Assembly (NCBI GenBank): GCA_021807225.1
Contig: JAKAPI010000010.1
Location: 1-19,997 of the forward strand
Length of the DNA: 19,997 nt
From: an archaeon
Lineage (GTDB): Archaea; Thermoproteota; Nitrososphaeria; Nitrososphaerales; UBA183
Direction of reading: 5' to 3'
The notes under the pieces were generated by a model. That model worked only from the letters and a program-made list of their open reading frames with translations, did not search any database and was not told where the DNA came from. How positions within the stretch are numbered: position 1 is the first letter of the stretch; the number at the start of each line of letters is the position of its first letter. The translations under genes were made by a program, and so were the position numbers. This document shows positions 7,342-13,527 of this stretch, in pieces.

Positions 7342-7677
7342 TTAGTTGCCTCCCAAGGCGGCGTCGATCTTCCGCCTGTACGCGTCCGCTGGCATCGCTC
7401 CGATGATCTTGTCAACCAACCGACCGCCCTTGAAAATCATCACCGTTGGGATGCTCATGATTTCGTAGCGCATGGCGAGGCTCTGATTGGCGTCCGTGTC
7501 CACCTTGGCGAAACTGACTTTTCCCGAATACTCCTGGGATAGTGACTCGATGACCGGAGACACCATCCTGCATGGTCCGCACCAGTCGGCGTAGAAGTCC
7601 ACGACTGTTGGTGTCTGTGACTTCAGAACTAGGCGTTCGAAGTCCGCTTGGGTTATGTGTTGTACTTTGTCTGACAT
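7342..7677 (-). CDS. Thioredoxin
   Basis: This is a complete thioredoxin of 111 residues if started at ATG 7677 (MSDKVQHITQ). The active site WCGPC lies in VVDFYADWCGPCRMVSPVIE, and the cis-proline loop MSIPTVMIF and the GAMPADAY end are present. It is a cytosolic disulfide reductant. The frame is open up to 7728, but a TATA-like 'ggttaattc' near 7709-7716 lies downstream of that point, so the internal ATG at 7677 is the better start. The gene is followed after two bases by the membrane zinc-finger gene and is divergent from the CARF-like regulator. Membrane-protein zinc-finger cysteines are conceivable thioredoxin targets, by inference only. Confidence 0.95.
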   Translation of the reverse strand: MSDKVQHITQADFERLVLKSQTPTVVDFYADWCGPCRMVSPVIESLSQEYSGKVSFAKVDTDANQSLAMRYEIMSIPTVMIFKGGRLVDKIIGAMPADAYRRKIDAALGGN

Positions 7678-7730
7678 TCTCTTTGTCAGGATGACGGGTG
7701 ACGGGCGAGAATTAACCTTGCATTGCAACG

Positions 7731-7760
7731 ATTAAACCTGTGCTTTAATCAAGAAACAGG
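7731..7760. promoter_or_regulatory. Nested inverted repeats between thioredoxin and CARF-like regulator
   Basis: ATTAAA (7731-7736) pairs with TTTAAT (7744-7749) across 7 bases, and the overlapping CCTGT (7737-7741) pairs with ACAGG (7756-7760) across 14 bases. The site lies in the divergent region, upstream of both the thioredoxin TATA-like box and that of the regulator (TTATAAAT 7781-7788). It is a plausible operator for the regulator encoded next to it. Confidence 0.4.
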
Positions 7761-7780
7761 GCTTGAAGTTAAGGGTAAGA

Positions 7781-7788
7781 TTATAAAT
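7781..7788 (+). promoter_or_regulatory. TATA box for leaderless regulator gene
   Basis: TTATAAAT is centred about 28 bases before the TTG at 7813. This is the archaeal TATA-to-start distance that gives a leaderless transcript, and it decides the start of the following gene. Confidence 0.6.
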
Positions 7789-7812
7789 TCGCAACCTCGG
7801 CACGAACTTGCG

Positions 7813-8493
7813 TTGAAGTACAACATCGTTGCGCCTCTGGGAGAAGACTTGGAGTCAATCTACACCGCAGTGCGCGAGTTCCCCACCGAGAAGATCTACC
7901 TCCTATCCACGGGCAAGCACAGGGAAAGGCTGGACGAACTGAAGGCTGTGGCTGACAAGCTCAGGATCGGAGTCCAGGTCATCGACATCAAGGGGGGCCT
8001 CCTCGAAGGGATGTTCAAGATATTCGCCCAGATGAAGTCTGCCGTGGACCAGGACAGCCTCCTCGTCAACGTGTCGTCGGGAGACAACCTCGTGAACTGC
8101 GCCGCGCTGTCGGCGTCGTACGTCAACGGGCTAAAGGCCATGGCTGTGATGGACGATAAGTTGATTATGCTACCAGTCCTGAAGTTCTCCTACTACAGGC
8201 TCCTGCCTGAACGGAAGCTTGCGATCCTCAAGTTCTTGAAGGACCAGCCTGATTGTTGCAGCTCCCTGGAGGAATTGGCGGCGAGGACCAAGATGAGCCT
8301 ACCATTGGTGTCGTACCACGTCAATGGGAACGCGAAGGCGGAAGGCCTCATCACCATGGGCCTGGCCGCGACCCATATCGGGCCAAGAGGGAAGACCCAG
8401 GTCATGCTCACCGAGCTGGGGAAGCTCATCTCCGTAGGGGACATCGAGGCGCCGTCGCAGGCCGCGCTTCCTCATCCTGAGGCCGTCGCTTAA
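7813..8493 (+). CDS. CARF-like domain/winged-helix transcriptional regulator (Csa3/HFX_2341-like)
   Basis: A 226-residue protein when begun at TTG 7813. The frame opens earlier (7723), but a TATA box lies inside that extension and the domain begins with KYNIVAPLG. Residues 1-125 look like a Rossmann-like CARF sensor: an alternating strand-helix pattern and the ligand-loop motif LVNVSSGDNLVNCAALSASYVNG (about 84-106). Residues 130-205 are a winged helix (ERKLAILKFLKDQPDCCSSLEELAARTKMSLPLVSYHVN). Proteins of this layout include the CRISPR regulator Csa3 and related archaeal regulators, which sense a nucleotide ligand. No CRISPR array or cas gene lies in the window. The neighbours are thioredoxin and zinc-finger genes, so its regulon may be redox-related. 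A degraded copy of its C-terminus follows at 8757-8846. Confidence 0.75.
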   Translation: MKYNIVAPLGEDLESIYTAVREFPTEKIYLLSTGKHRERLDELKAVADKLRIGVQVIDIKGGLLEGMFKIFAQMKSAVDQDSLLVNVSSGDNLVNCAALSASYVNGLKAMAVMDDKLIMLPVLKFSYYRLLPERKLAILKFLKDQPDCCSSLEELAARTKMSLPLVSYHVNGNAKAEGLITMGLAATHIGPRGKTQVMLTELGKLISVGDIEAPSQAALPHPEAVA

Positions 8494-8497
8494 AGCA

Positions 8498-8531
8498 GAA
8501 GCTTCAGGGTCAAGCCTAACCTGTTAATCTG
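8498..8531 (+). repeat. Upstream repeat, copy A (before zinc-ribbon gene)
   Basis: GAAGCTTCAGGGTCAA (8498-8513) runs into AAGCCTAACCTGTTAATCTG (8512-8531). Near-identical elements recur before the stand-alone zinc-finger gene (8888-8903 and 8921-8940). The TTAAT core could be the TATA element of each gene. Confidence 0.55.
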
Positions 8532-8572
8532 GTGCCCCAGGAAAAGAGGGCGAAAGGAAGGCGATAGTTGAA

Positions 8573-8755
8573 ATGAAGATTGACTGCAGGAGTTGCGGCC
8601 ACCCAATCGAAGTGACGCCACCATCCAAGGACTACGAAATTAAGCTGAATGAGCCATGCCCAAATGGAGATAGCATTGAGGTCAACGTCAGGTGCGATAA
8701 CTGCTCCGCACAGACCCAGATCTACTGGGATGCGGAGCATGAGTTGGCGGTTTGA
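8573..8755 (+). CDS. Small zinc-ribbon-like protein
   Basis: A 60-residue protein with Cys5-x-x-Cys8 (CRSCGHPIEV) and Cys41-x-x-Cys44 (CDNCSAQTQIYW), plus a single Cys29. This is the pattern of a two-knuckle zinc ribbon with strands between the knuckles. The ATG at 8573 follows a purine-rich stretch and lies about 48 bases after the TTAAT element of repeat copy A. It sits 79 bases behind the regulator gene on the same strand. Function is unknown; such mini-ribbons often bind nucleic acid or protein partners. The size and clean CxxC spacing make it likely to be a real gene. Confidence 0.65.
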   Translation: MKIDCRSCGHPIEVTPPSKDYEIKLNEPCPNGDSIEVNVRCDNCSAQTQIYWDAEHELAV

Positions 8756-8756
8756 T

Positions 8757-8846
8757 GTTGGGCGAGACCGGTTGGTGCCGTCGGAGATGGGCAAAATCAT
8801 CGCCGTGGGGGACATCGGGGAGTTCCAGGCGACCCCGGCCAAATAG
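8757..8846 (+). pseudogene. Remnant C-terminus of a second copy of the CARF-like regulator
   Basis: In frame with a TAG at 8844-8846, the sequence reads EMGKIIAVGDIGEFQATPAK. The intact regulator ends with ELGKLISVGDIEAPSQAA and so on. The match also holds at base level around the GTGGGGGACATCG core. No start and no body of the gene remain upstream, because the zinc-ribbon gene occupies that place. This is a decayed duplicate tail. Confidence 0.7.
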
Positions 8847-8887
8847 GGGCCTAGCGGACTAGGTCCCTCAGAGGTCCATCGTTCAGC

Positions 8888-8940
8888 GAAGCTTTAGGTT
8901 AAAACCACCATTTTACTTTTAAGCTCAACTTGTTAATATG
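8888..8940 (+). repeat. Upstream repeat, copy B (before zinc-finger gene)
   Basis: GAAGCTTTAGGTTAAA (8888-8903) and AAGCTCAACTTGTTAATATG (8921-8940) match the two parts of copy A, here separated by about 18 extra bases. The second part can act as a TATA region for the ATG at 8968. Confidence 0.55.
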
Positions 8941-8967
8941 ATTGCCAGGCTTCGTTCGCTGAGAAAA

Positions 8968-9150
8968 ATGCCAGAATTTGCATGCCAGGCGTGCGGAGCA
9001 AAGTTCCCTACTCAGGAAGCTCTGATGGAGCATGGGAAGATGCACGCTGCGAGCGCACCGGTGCAACAGTTCAAGTGTCAAGCGTGCGGCGCCACCTTCG
9101 CTACTCAGGTGGAACTTCAGGCCCACGGTAAGACTGTGCACCCGATGTAG
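8968..9150 (+). CDS. Stand-alone protein with two C2H2 zinc fingers
   Basis: A 60-residue protein if begun at ATG 8968 (MPEFACQACG). The frame is open from ATG 8938, but that codon lies inside the TTAATATG promoter-like element. It has two fingers: CQACGAKFPTQEALMEHGKMH and CQACGATFATQVELQAHGKTVH, each with C-x2-C-x12-H-x3/4-H spacing. The linker length, the finger sequence and the terminal HPM are shared with the C-terminal part of the membrane protein at 6587-7339, so the two are paralogous modules. It is possibly a DNA- or protein-binding soluble partner. A third, broken copy of a finger follows at about 9415-9500. Confidence 0.85.
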   Translation: MPEFACQACGAKFPTQEALMEHGKMHAASAPVQQFKCQACGATFATQVELQAHGKTVHPM

Positions 9151-9414
9151 ATGGGACGGCTGCACCCATCCCTCAACGAAGCCGGCCAGGGACACCTTGG
9201 CAGTGCCCCGGCCCTCCCTCATTTTGTGAATTCTTCCTCTACTCGTGGGACAGGTTTGGGCCCCCTACTTCAACCCACTATTGACGCCTAGACTTCTAGT
9301 TGAGCTCGATTGGGTGCGATCCTAGCGGACAATGCGTACGACGTGGCCTTGGTCGGAAGTTCGGCTTCGGAGTCAAAGGAATAATTCATAGCCTCCGAGA
9401 CCCGTTCGTTGCCC
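9151..9414. other. Gap before decayed zinc-finger copy
   Basis: No gene is recognised in these 264 bases. A TATA-like 'ggaataattcat' at about 9378-9390 precedes the ATG at 9415 by about 30 bases, suggesting a promoter survives for the broken finger gene. Confidence 0.4.
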
Positions 9415-9500
9415 ATGGCCAGGAAGCACCCCTACACTCTCTGCGGGACCGGGTTCCCATCGGGGAAGCTCTCCTTGCCCACGTCGGCGAGGTCCATCGC
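9415..9500 (+). pseudogene. Frameshifted remnant of a third C2H2 zinc-finger gene
   Basis: From ATG 9415 the frame reads MARKHPYTLCGTGFP. The frame that contains GAA 9465 then continues GEALLAHVGEVHREE. Joined, these parallel the stand-alone finger EFACQACGAKFPTQEALMEHGKMH: CG-x-x-F-P, then EAL-x-x-H-x-x-x-V/M-H. One base is missing near 9457, and the first zinc Cys is lost. It looks like a decayed tandem copy. Confidence 0.5.
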
Positions 9501-9607
9501 GAAGAGGGGAGGAGATGGAAGCCCTCGGTTGGGGTACATTCAATTTCCACCAAATGCGGAGTGCTTGGAAACACCCGGTTCAACTCTCTCGAGCGCAGGT
9601 GAACAGC

Positions 9608-10165
9608 ATGACGTGGAAAAAGACGCAGAGTGAAGAAGAAACCGAAGGCGATCTGAAATCAGCGTATGAAAGGGCGCGTACGAGCCGAGGAAAAGTTTCC
9701 AATATATTCAAGGCGCAGAGCCTTGACCCCAAGTCCCTTGGCGCACACCTCGACCTGTATCTGAGCATACTGTTCGGTGGCGGAAAATTGAGCAGAAAGC
9801 AAAGGGAGATGATTGCGGTGATCGTGTCAGCCCAGAATGGATGCCAGTACTGCGTCGCGCATCATTCGGCTGCCCTCGGTAGATATGTGAAGGAAGAAGG
9901 ATTTATAGCGAAACTCATCGAGAACCCACTCGTAGTCGCCCTTCCCGCCAAAGACAGGGCAATGGTGGAGTATGCGATTACCCTGACGAGGAATCCGAAG
10001 TCCCTCACAGAGAAGGACATCAACGAGCTCCGCAAGCAGGGGTTGGTCGACGAAGAAATCCTTAATCTTGCCTTGGTAGCGGCGTACTTCAACTTCGTCA
10101 ACCGCCTAGCCAGCGGTCTCGGCGTCGAACTCGAGGACGAGGGACAGACCCAATACAGGTATTGA
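9608..10165 (+). CDS. AhpD-like peroxidase-related carboxymuconolactone-decarboxylase-fold protein
   Basis: A 185-residue protein from ATG 9608 (MTWKKTQSEE). The frame extends upstream to 9515, but that extra part resembles no family member and overlaps the decayed finger region. LGAHLDLYLSILFGGGKLSRKQREMIAVIVSAQNGCQYCVAHHSAAL carries the AhpD signature E67 ... Cys79-x-x-Cys82-x-x-x-His86. The rest (AKDRAMVEYAITLTRNP, NLALVAAYFNFVNRLASGLGVELE) matches the 'uncharacterized peroxidase-related enzyme' subfamily closely and at full length. The family uses the CxxC pair for peroxide or disulfide reduction in the cytosol. The adjacent thioredoxin and OsmC-like genes fit a thiol-redox role; electron donors are unknown. 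Confidence 0.92.
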   Translation: MTWKKTQSEEETEGDLKSAYERARTSRGKVSNIFKAQSLDPKSLGAHLDLYLSILFGGGKLSRKQREMIAVIVSAQNGCQYCVAHHSAALGRYVKEEGFIAKLIENPLVVALPAKDRAMVEYAITLTRNPKSLTEKDINELRKQGLVDEEILNLALVAAYFNFVNRLASGLGVELEDEGQTQYRY

Positions 10166-10238
10166 AGCGCGCAAAGCTGCGATTGAAGCGTTAAAGCCGC
10201 CTGTTTTATTCCAGTTGGGGCTTCTAGCAAGCGAGGAA

Positions 10239-10418
10239 ATGTCGACTTTTGCGACCTCGAGGTTCCCCCTCACCAAGCTCTCGATGGCCTGCGTGAACAG
10301 GGGCCCGTTCGGTCTGCATTCCATAAAGCGCTTCATCTTTAGGACGCATGAGGTCATCGTAACTGACCACCTCCTAGTCTCAGGAGACGAGGCCAGAATG
10401 CTGGACAATAGGAAGTGA
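10239..10418 (+). CDS. Possible small protein of unknown function, overlapping the pyrophosphatase-like gene
   Basis: A 59-residue frame runs from ATG 10239 (MSTFATSRFPLTKLSMA) to TGA 10416-10418. It is preceded by GAGGAA directly before the ATG and by a TATA-like 'tgttttatt' about 30 bases upstream. Its stop overlaps the GTG (10415) of the next frame as GTGA, the arrangement used by the rest of the downstream operon. I recognise no domain. It may instead be untranslated leader, or part of a decayed N-terminal region if the next gene really starts at 10508. Confidence 0.35.
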   Translation: MSTFATSRFPLTKLSMACVNRGPFGLHSIKRFIFRTHEVIVTDHLLVSGDEARMLDNRK

Positions 10419-11026
10419 CTGGGCCCCCGACGGAGAAGGTCGTAATCACGACGGACCGATTTCTCGGAGACTACAGGAAGAACAGACAGAAAGCCGAGTC
10501 TCCCTGCGTGCACGAGGAGGCGGGGGCGGGTAAGGGGCTTCCAGCCCGCGCCAAAGTCGTCGAGATCACGAAGGGGTGCGGCTTCGAGCTCGAAGCGCAT
10601 CCTCGTACTGGTCTAGTCTTTGTGGACCTCTTCCTTTACACCCCAATCCACTTTCCCTTCTACCACGGCTTCATCCCCGGGACGAAGGGCGACAACGGCT
10701 ATTACCTGGACCCGCTGGTGGCAACTGAGGAACCCATGTATCCGATGTCAACAGTCCGCGCGAGAACCATCGGCGCGCTGCTCATAGCAGACGAGAGTGG
10801 GCCCGGCACCAAGACCATGGCCGTGCTTGAAGGCATAGGTCCTGTCTATTCCTCCTTGACCGATGCCCGACAACTTCCTGTTTTCGCCCTAAAACTGCTG
10901 GAGCACTCCTTCACCCACTACAAGGCTCCAGAGCCGAGGGAGTTCTTACGAGTCCGGAGGTGGCAGAGAAAATCCATCGCCGAGGGGCATGCCCGCCGAG
11001 CCACCAAATCATTCAAAGGGGAGTAA
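10415..11026 (+). CDS. Inorganic-pyrophosphatase-fold protein, probably catalytically dead
   Basis: A 203-residue frame from GTG 10415; GTG 10508 would give 172 residues, closer to family I pyrophosphatases. The family core is clear: VVEITKG (50), TGLVFVDLFLYTPIHFPF, HGFIPGT, LVATEEPMYPMSTVRARTIGALLIADE and SFTHYK. Set against E. coli PPase from memory, Glu20, Glu31, Asp70, Asp97, Lys104 and Lys142 have counterparts. Lys29, Arg43, Tyr55, Asp65, Asp67 and Asp102 are replaced by Glu58, Leu72, His84, Asn94, Tyr96 and Gly131. The metal site is therefore largely gone. It is nine bases upstream of the radical SAM gene and so likely co-transcribed. It may be a binding or scaffold protein of that pathway, by inference. 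Confidence 0.75.
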   Translation: MTGPPTEKVVITTDRFLGDYRKNRQKAESPCVHEEAGAGKGLPARAKVVEITKGCGFELEAHPRTGLVFVDLFLYTPIHFPFYHGFIPGTKGDNGYYLDPLVATEEPMYPMSTVRARTIGALLIADESGPGTKTMAVLEGIGPVYSSLTDARQLPVFALKLLEHSFTHYKAPEPREFLRVRRWQRKSIAEGHARRATKSFKGE

Positions 11027-11035
11027 ACGGGGAAC

Positions 11036-12397
11036 ATGCAGTATTCCGCCGAAAAGGTTCGGTCAGAATTTGACCAGACGGAGAGCCTCTGTCCAGTCTG
11101 CCTGGCCCTCGTGGACGCCTTCCTGATCGTCCGTGACGGCCGGGTCATAATGGAAAAGACCTGCGAAGTCCATGGCAAGTTTGATGTCCTTATCAGCTCT
11201 GACGCTGACTACTATCGGTGGGCCCTCAAGTTCAACAAACCCGGGACCATGCCGAAATCCTTCGGGACGGCTTCGAAGTCTGGTTGCCCGTACGACTGCG
11301 GGCTATGTCCCGAACACAAGCAGCACACCTGCCTCGGGATAATCGAGGTGACGGAAAGCTGTAACATGCGCTGTCCCACATGCTTCGCCAACTCAAGCGT
11401 GGGCAAGTCACTCGAACTGGGACAAGTTGAATCTATGCTCGACGCCTTCGTGAGGTACGAAGGGAACCCCGAGGTGGTCCAGTTCAGCGGCGGGGAACCT
11501 TCGATCCACCCTCAAATCATTCAGATGATACGCGCTGCTCGGGCGAGGAACATCAAGATAGTCATGCTCAACACAAACGGGACTCGTATCGCCAGGGACG
11601 AGGGCTTCGTCCAAGACCTTTCGGAGCTGAACGTCACAGTCTACCTCCAGTTCGATGGTTTCAAGAAAAGCACCAGTGAGACGCTCCGTGGCGAGGACGC
11701 CAGAGAGACGAAGAGGTCCGCCTTGGAGAACCTCTTGAAGCATAACGTGAACACCGTCCTTGCTTGCACCGTCCAGAGAGGGGTCAATGAGGACGAGTAC
11801 GGGGCGGTGGTCGACTATGCGTTCAGGAACCAGCACGTAAAGGGGGTGGTCTTCCAGCCGACCTTCTACGCCGGCCGCCACCCTGACTTCGACCCACTCG
11901 ACAGGGTGACCCTTCCCGACGTAGTCAAAGGGGTGGCCGCGCAGTCCAGCTTCGGGTTGCTCCAATCGGACTTCTTCCCGATTCCCTGCTGCTCCCCTAA
12001 CTGCAGCACGGCGACCTACGTCTACGTGGATGGAGGGAATGCCACTCCGTTGACCCGCGTCATTGACCATGAGGACTACATGAATTACTTCTCGAACCGC
12101 GCGCTCCCTGATACGGAGTATTTCACAAAAAGGACAAGCCTGGAGACGCTCTATTCGGCGTCGGCGGTTCCGGGCTCCGAAAAGATCCTCATGAGTTACT
12201 GCACGGCCTGCGACGTGCTCCTCGACCTGGGGGAGCTGGCCCAGAAGGTCAAGATGATCCTCGTCCAGCCCTTCATGGACTCCTGGAACTTCGATGTCAG
12301 GCGTGTGACGAAGTGCTGCGTTGGCGAGATTACCCCCGACTGCAAGATAATCCCATTCTGCGCCTATAACAACGTCTACAGAGGGCCAAGGACTTGA
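11036..12397 (+). CDS. Radical SAM protein of the tetraether-synthase-like/TrsS-like superfamily
   Basis: This 453-residue protein carries the radical SAM cluster motif Cys109-x3-Cys113-x2-Cys116 (CNMRCPTC) and SGGEP (151-155). The N-terminal part has CPVC (19-22), KTCEVHG and GCPYDCGLCPEH, likely binding zinc or extra Fe-S. The C-terminal part has PCCSPNC, YCTACD and CCVGEITPDCKIIPFCAYN. The order CPVC ... TCEVHG ... CPYDCGLCPEHKQHTC ... CFA ... IIPFCAYN is shared with the archaeal family including tetraether lipid synthase (Tes, MJ0619). The short length and the overlapping methyltransferase gene also resemble the bacterial TrsS/TrsM pairing. It should cleave SAM to a 5'-deoxyadenosyl radical. 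The substrate is unknown, and a Tes role in lipid biphytanyl formation is possible but not favoured by context. Confidence 0.87.
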   Translation: MQYSAEKVRSEFDQTESLCPVCLALVDAFLIVRDGRVIMEKTCEVHGKFDVLISSDADYYRWALKFNKPGTMPKSFGTASKSGCPYDCGLCPEHKQHTCLGIIEVTESCNMRCPTCFANSSVGKSLELGQVESMLDAFVRYEGNPEVVQFSGGEPSIHPQIIQMIRAARARNIKIVMLNTNGTRIARDEGFVQDLSELNVTVYLQFDGFKKSTSETLRGEDARETKRSALENLLKHNVNTVLACTVQRGVNEDEYGAVVDYAFRNQHVKGVVFQPTFYAGRHPDFDPLDRVTLPDVVKGVAAQSSFGLLQSDFFPIPCCSPNCSTATYVYVDGGNATPLTRVIDHEDYMNYFSNRALPDTEYFTKRTSLETLYSASAVPGSEKILMSYCTACDVLLDLGELAQKVKMILVQPFMDSWNFDVRRVTKCCVGEITPDCKIIPFCAYNNVYRGPRT

Positions 12398-13164
12398 GCG
12401 AGCCGAGTTGCTGCTCGGGGTCCCCATACCGGCCTAGCATCACCGGGCTGATTCTCGGGAGCGCCTGGCACCCGGGAGGCGCGGAGGCATCGGCGAAACT
12501 TGCTTCGATGATGAAAGCCGGCCGAGAGGAGATGTTCCTCGACCTAGGCTGCGGCATCGGGACGACCTCCCGCCTGCTTGCAGAGCAGTTCGGATGTAGG
12601 GTCGTAGGGATCGACGCCTCTCCAAGCAATGCCGGGGACGCCATGCGCAGGACGGTCGATTCCAACGGGATTTCGTTCCTGGCAGGCGACGGGGAGCACG
12701 TCCCTTTGGCCGAGGAGACCTTCGATGGGGCGATGATGGAGTGCGTCCTCTCGACCTTCCGTGACAAGCCCGCGGCAGCCGCGGAGTTGTCACGAGTCCT
12801 AAAGTCGAACGGACGCCTGGGGGTGTCCGACGTGGCGGTGGAAGGGGAGCTTCCTGAGGAACTAAGGTCCCCCCTGACCGACGTCTTCTGCGTCGGCAGA
12901 GCGCTTTCCGTCAGGGGGTATCTGGAGGTGCTCGAACGTGGAGGGTTCGAAGTCCAAGCCGTCGAGAAAATGGAACAAGAAACGCTGGATTTCCTCGGCG
13001 AGGTCAGGCGTCAAATCTTCCTCGCGAAGATGCTGGCCGGGGTCGGCAAGCTCGGGCTGGACCAGGAGGACCTGGACTACGCTCGCCACCTGCTGGCCCT
13101 GACCGTTACTGCCGTGGAGGAGGGCAAGCTCGGATATGTGGCGATAACAGCGAGGAAGTGCTGA
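12394..13164 (+). CDS. Class I SAM-dependent methyltransferase (TrsM/ArsM-like), partner of the radical SAM gene
   Basis: A 256-residue protein starting at TTG 12394, overlapping the TGA of the radical SAM gene by four bases (TTGA). LDLGCGIGTTSRLLAEQFGCRVVGID (49-74) is motif I plus the acidic end of strand 2. GDGEHVPLAEETFDGAMMECVLST gives motifs II and III, followed by the RVLKSNGRLGVSDV loop. The N-terminus SCCSG has a vicinal Cys pair, followed by GLILGSAWHPGG, a region I associate with methyltransferases paired with radical SAM (seleno)proteins. Arsenite methyltransferase is a distant alternative, but its typical later cysteines are not all evident. It probably methylates the product or substrate of its partner in the cytosol. 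Confidence 0.85.
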   Translation: MSEPSCCSGSPYRPSITGLILGSAWHPGGAEASAKLASMMKAGREEMFLDLGCGIGTTSRLLAEQFGCRVVGIDASPSNAGDAMRRTVDSNGISFLAGDGEHVPLAEETFDGAMMECVLSTFRDKPAAAAELSRVLKSNGRLGVSDVAVEGELPEELRSPLTDVFCVGRALSVRGYLEVLERGGFEVQAVEKMEQETLDFLGEVRRQIFLAKMLAGVGKLGLDQEDLDYARHLLALTVTAVEEGKLGYVAITARKC

Positions 13165-13167
13165 TAG

Positions 13168-13527
13168 ATGGACAGGCCTTCGAACGCCCTGCATAGCGCA
13201 GACGAGACCCCGGTAGAAGTCAAGATCTATAGGATAACTGGAAGGCAGCTGCTCTTCAACGTGGGCCGGTCCGTGTGCGAGGAGTGTAACCTGACAGTGG
13301 CGGCAGTGAGAGAGGCGATTGCAAGAGCCAATGGAATCCAGGTCAGGTTCAAAGTCGAGCCCTGGCTGAACAGGTTGCCCTTCGCCCTTTCAAAGGGGGC
13401 GTATCACCCTCCGATTACGATTGTGGACGACAGGATCATCAGCCAGGGGGTGGTTCCTGACGTGGAGGAAGTCAGGCTTGCCATAGTCGGTGCCTCTAGA
13501 CTAGAGAGGGGACGAGAGCCGGTATGA
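13168..13527 (+). CDS. Thioredoxin-like protein with CxxC
   Basis: A 119-residue protein four bases after the methyltransferase stop. Cys37-Glu-Glu-Cys40 follows a strand (RQLLFNVGRSVCEECNLT) and is followed by a helix (VAAVREAIARANG). YHPPITIVDDRIISQGVVPDVEEVRLAI has the position and sequence of the cis-proline loop and final helix of a thioredoxin or glutaredoxin fold. It likely acts as a disulfide or thiol donor for the operon's enzymes. Its CEEC site differs from the WCGPC thioredoxin at 7.3-7.7 kb, so it is probably specialised. The start at ATG 13168 is uncertain by about 15 residues. Confidence 0.75.
   Translation: MDRPSNALHSADETPVEVKIYRITGRQLLFNVGRSVCEECNLTVAAVREAIARANGIQVRFKVEPWLNRLPFALSKGAYHPPITIVDDRIISQGVVPDVEEVRLAIVGASRLERGREPV

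Noticed and set aside
6474..7415. 313-residue minus-strand open frame
   Set aside because: It shares the strand with the membrane zinc-finger gene in another frame. It is Arg-rich and low in hydrophobic order, typical of an out-of-frame translation.
10106..10600. 164-residue minus-strand open frame
   Set aside because: It overlaps the end of the AhpD-like gene and the start of the pyrophosphatase-like gene, and shows no motif.
11036..12397. Selenoprotein status of the radical SAM protein, as in some TrsS
   Set aside because: No in-frame TGA lies within the gene, and all expected positions are encoded as Cys.
11408..12427. 339-residue minus-strand open frame
   Set aside because: It is antisense to the radical SAM gene, whose motifs are unmistakable. 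Its translation has no recognisable domain and reflects GC-rich codon mirroring.
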